Source: Desulfoscipio gibsoniae DSM 7213 (lineage in GTDB: Bacteria > Bacillota > Desulfotomaculia > Desulfotomaculales > Desulfallaceae). Taken from it: 64,000 bases of DNA. Position numbers and translations under genes: made by a program. The notes below the pieces were generated by a model. It did no database searches, had not been told where the DNA came from, and saw nothing but the letters and a program-made list of their open reading frames with translations. Position 1 is the stretch's first letter. The number at the start of each line of letters is the position of its first letter. This document shows positions 63,889-64,000 of this stretch, in pieces. The stretch covers positions 2,504,001 through 2,568,000 of the forward strand of contig NC_021184.1 of NCBI RefSeq assembly GCF_000233715.2, written 5' to 3'.

Positions 63889-64000
63889 TCATGAAATCAC
63901 ATTTATCAACTATATTTCATATATTGCCTCTGATTAATAATTGTCGTCCATGCTGCGCGGATATATTTCCATGCACGGTAGACATTATAACATTATTTAT

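Noticed and set aside
63841-64000. T-box or threonine riboswitch upstream of the ACT gene
   Set aside because: No T-box TGGN core or specifier arrangement was seen; only a family 2 hairpin and a possible TATAAT near the window end.

Overview
The window looks like a low-to-mid GC, spore-forming, anaerobic Gram-positive bacterium of the Desulfotomaculum/Peptococcaceae kind. This is inferred from a SleB-type cortex hydrolase, an Agr-type autoinducer system, a clostridial ferredoxin protein, a ComB homologue, strong AGGAGG ribosome binding sites with frequent TTG/GTG starts, and sigma-A promoters with 17-bp spacers. No rRNA is present, so the genus is a guess.

Layout. (1) 1-5818: histidine operon on the minus strand (hisD-C-B-H-A-F-I, hisI cut by the window edge), with a TrpR-like YerC/HisR regulator upstream (5821-6141). 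(2) 6411-7113: AbrB/PIN toxin-antitoxin pair. (3) 7234-27097: an accessory region delimited by copies of the purD 3' end. It holds small secreted proteins, an IS256-family element with an exact 8-bp target duplication, an IS200/IS605 element with intact TnpB inserted in a WYL regulator gene, a PAS histidine kinase, an agr-like quorum-sensing locus with an easily missed 40-residue AgrD-like peptide, an IS21 element, a secreted golvesin-like protein and many gene remnants. (4) 27098-36420: purine operon (purE-B-C-F-M-N-H-D, minus strand) preceded by a ykkC-class riboswitch, probably the PRPP type, with its terminator and promoter. (5) 36696-37974: a three-gene HTH/zinc-ribbon/Fic cassette. (6) 38062-40251: guaA and hpt. 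(7) 40329-50067: mixed genes including a MazG-DUF1015 in-frame fusion, an ABC1/UbiB kinase, a CBS-DUF294 protein with an exonuclease, comB and a SIR2-like protein. (8) 50336-53991: molybdate-type ABC transporter modABC with a divergent HTH/binding-protein regulator. (9) 54224-58364: tRNA-Val, a DUF362 ferredoxin, a spore cortex hydrolase and an sdpI/sdpR-like pair. (10) 58514-63840: threonine/lysine entry operon (ACT regulator, hom, thrB, lysC, apgM), minus strand.

How it fits together. The core blocks are biosynthetic. Histidine and purine synthesis share PRPP and AICAR, and the guaA/hpt genes continue purine metabolism. hisG, hisZ, purS, purQ, purL and thrC are not in the window. The accessory block separates the his and pur operons. 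The middle purD-tail copy (16649-16966) is a mosaic: its left part matches the intact purD copy and its right part matches the copy at 7234. That is the geometry expected at the internal junction of two tandem integrated elements. Two families of short dispersed palindromes lie between core genes.
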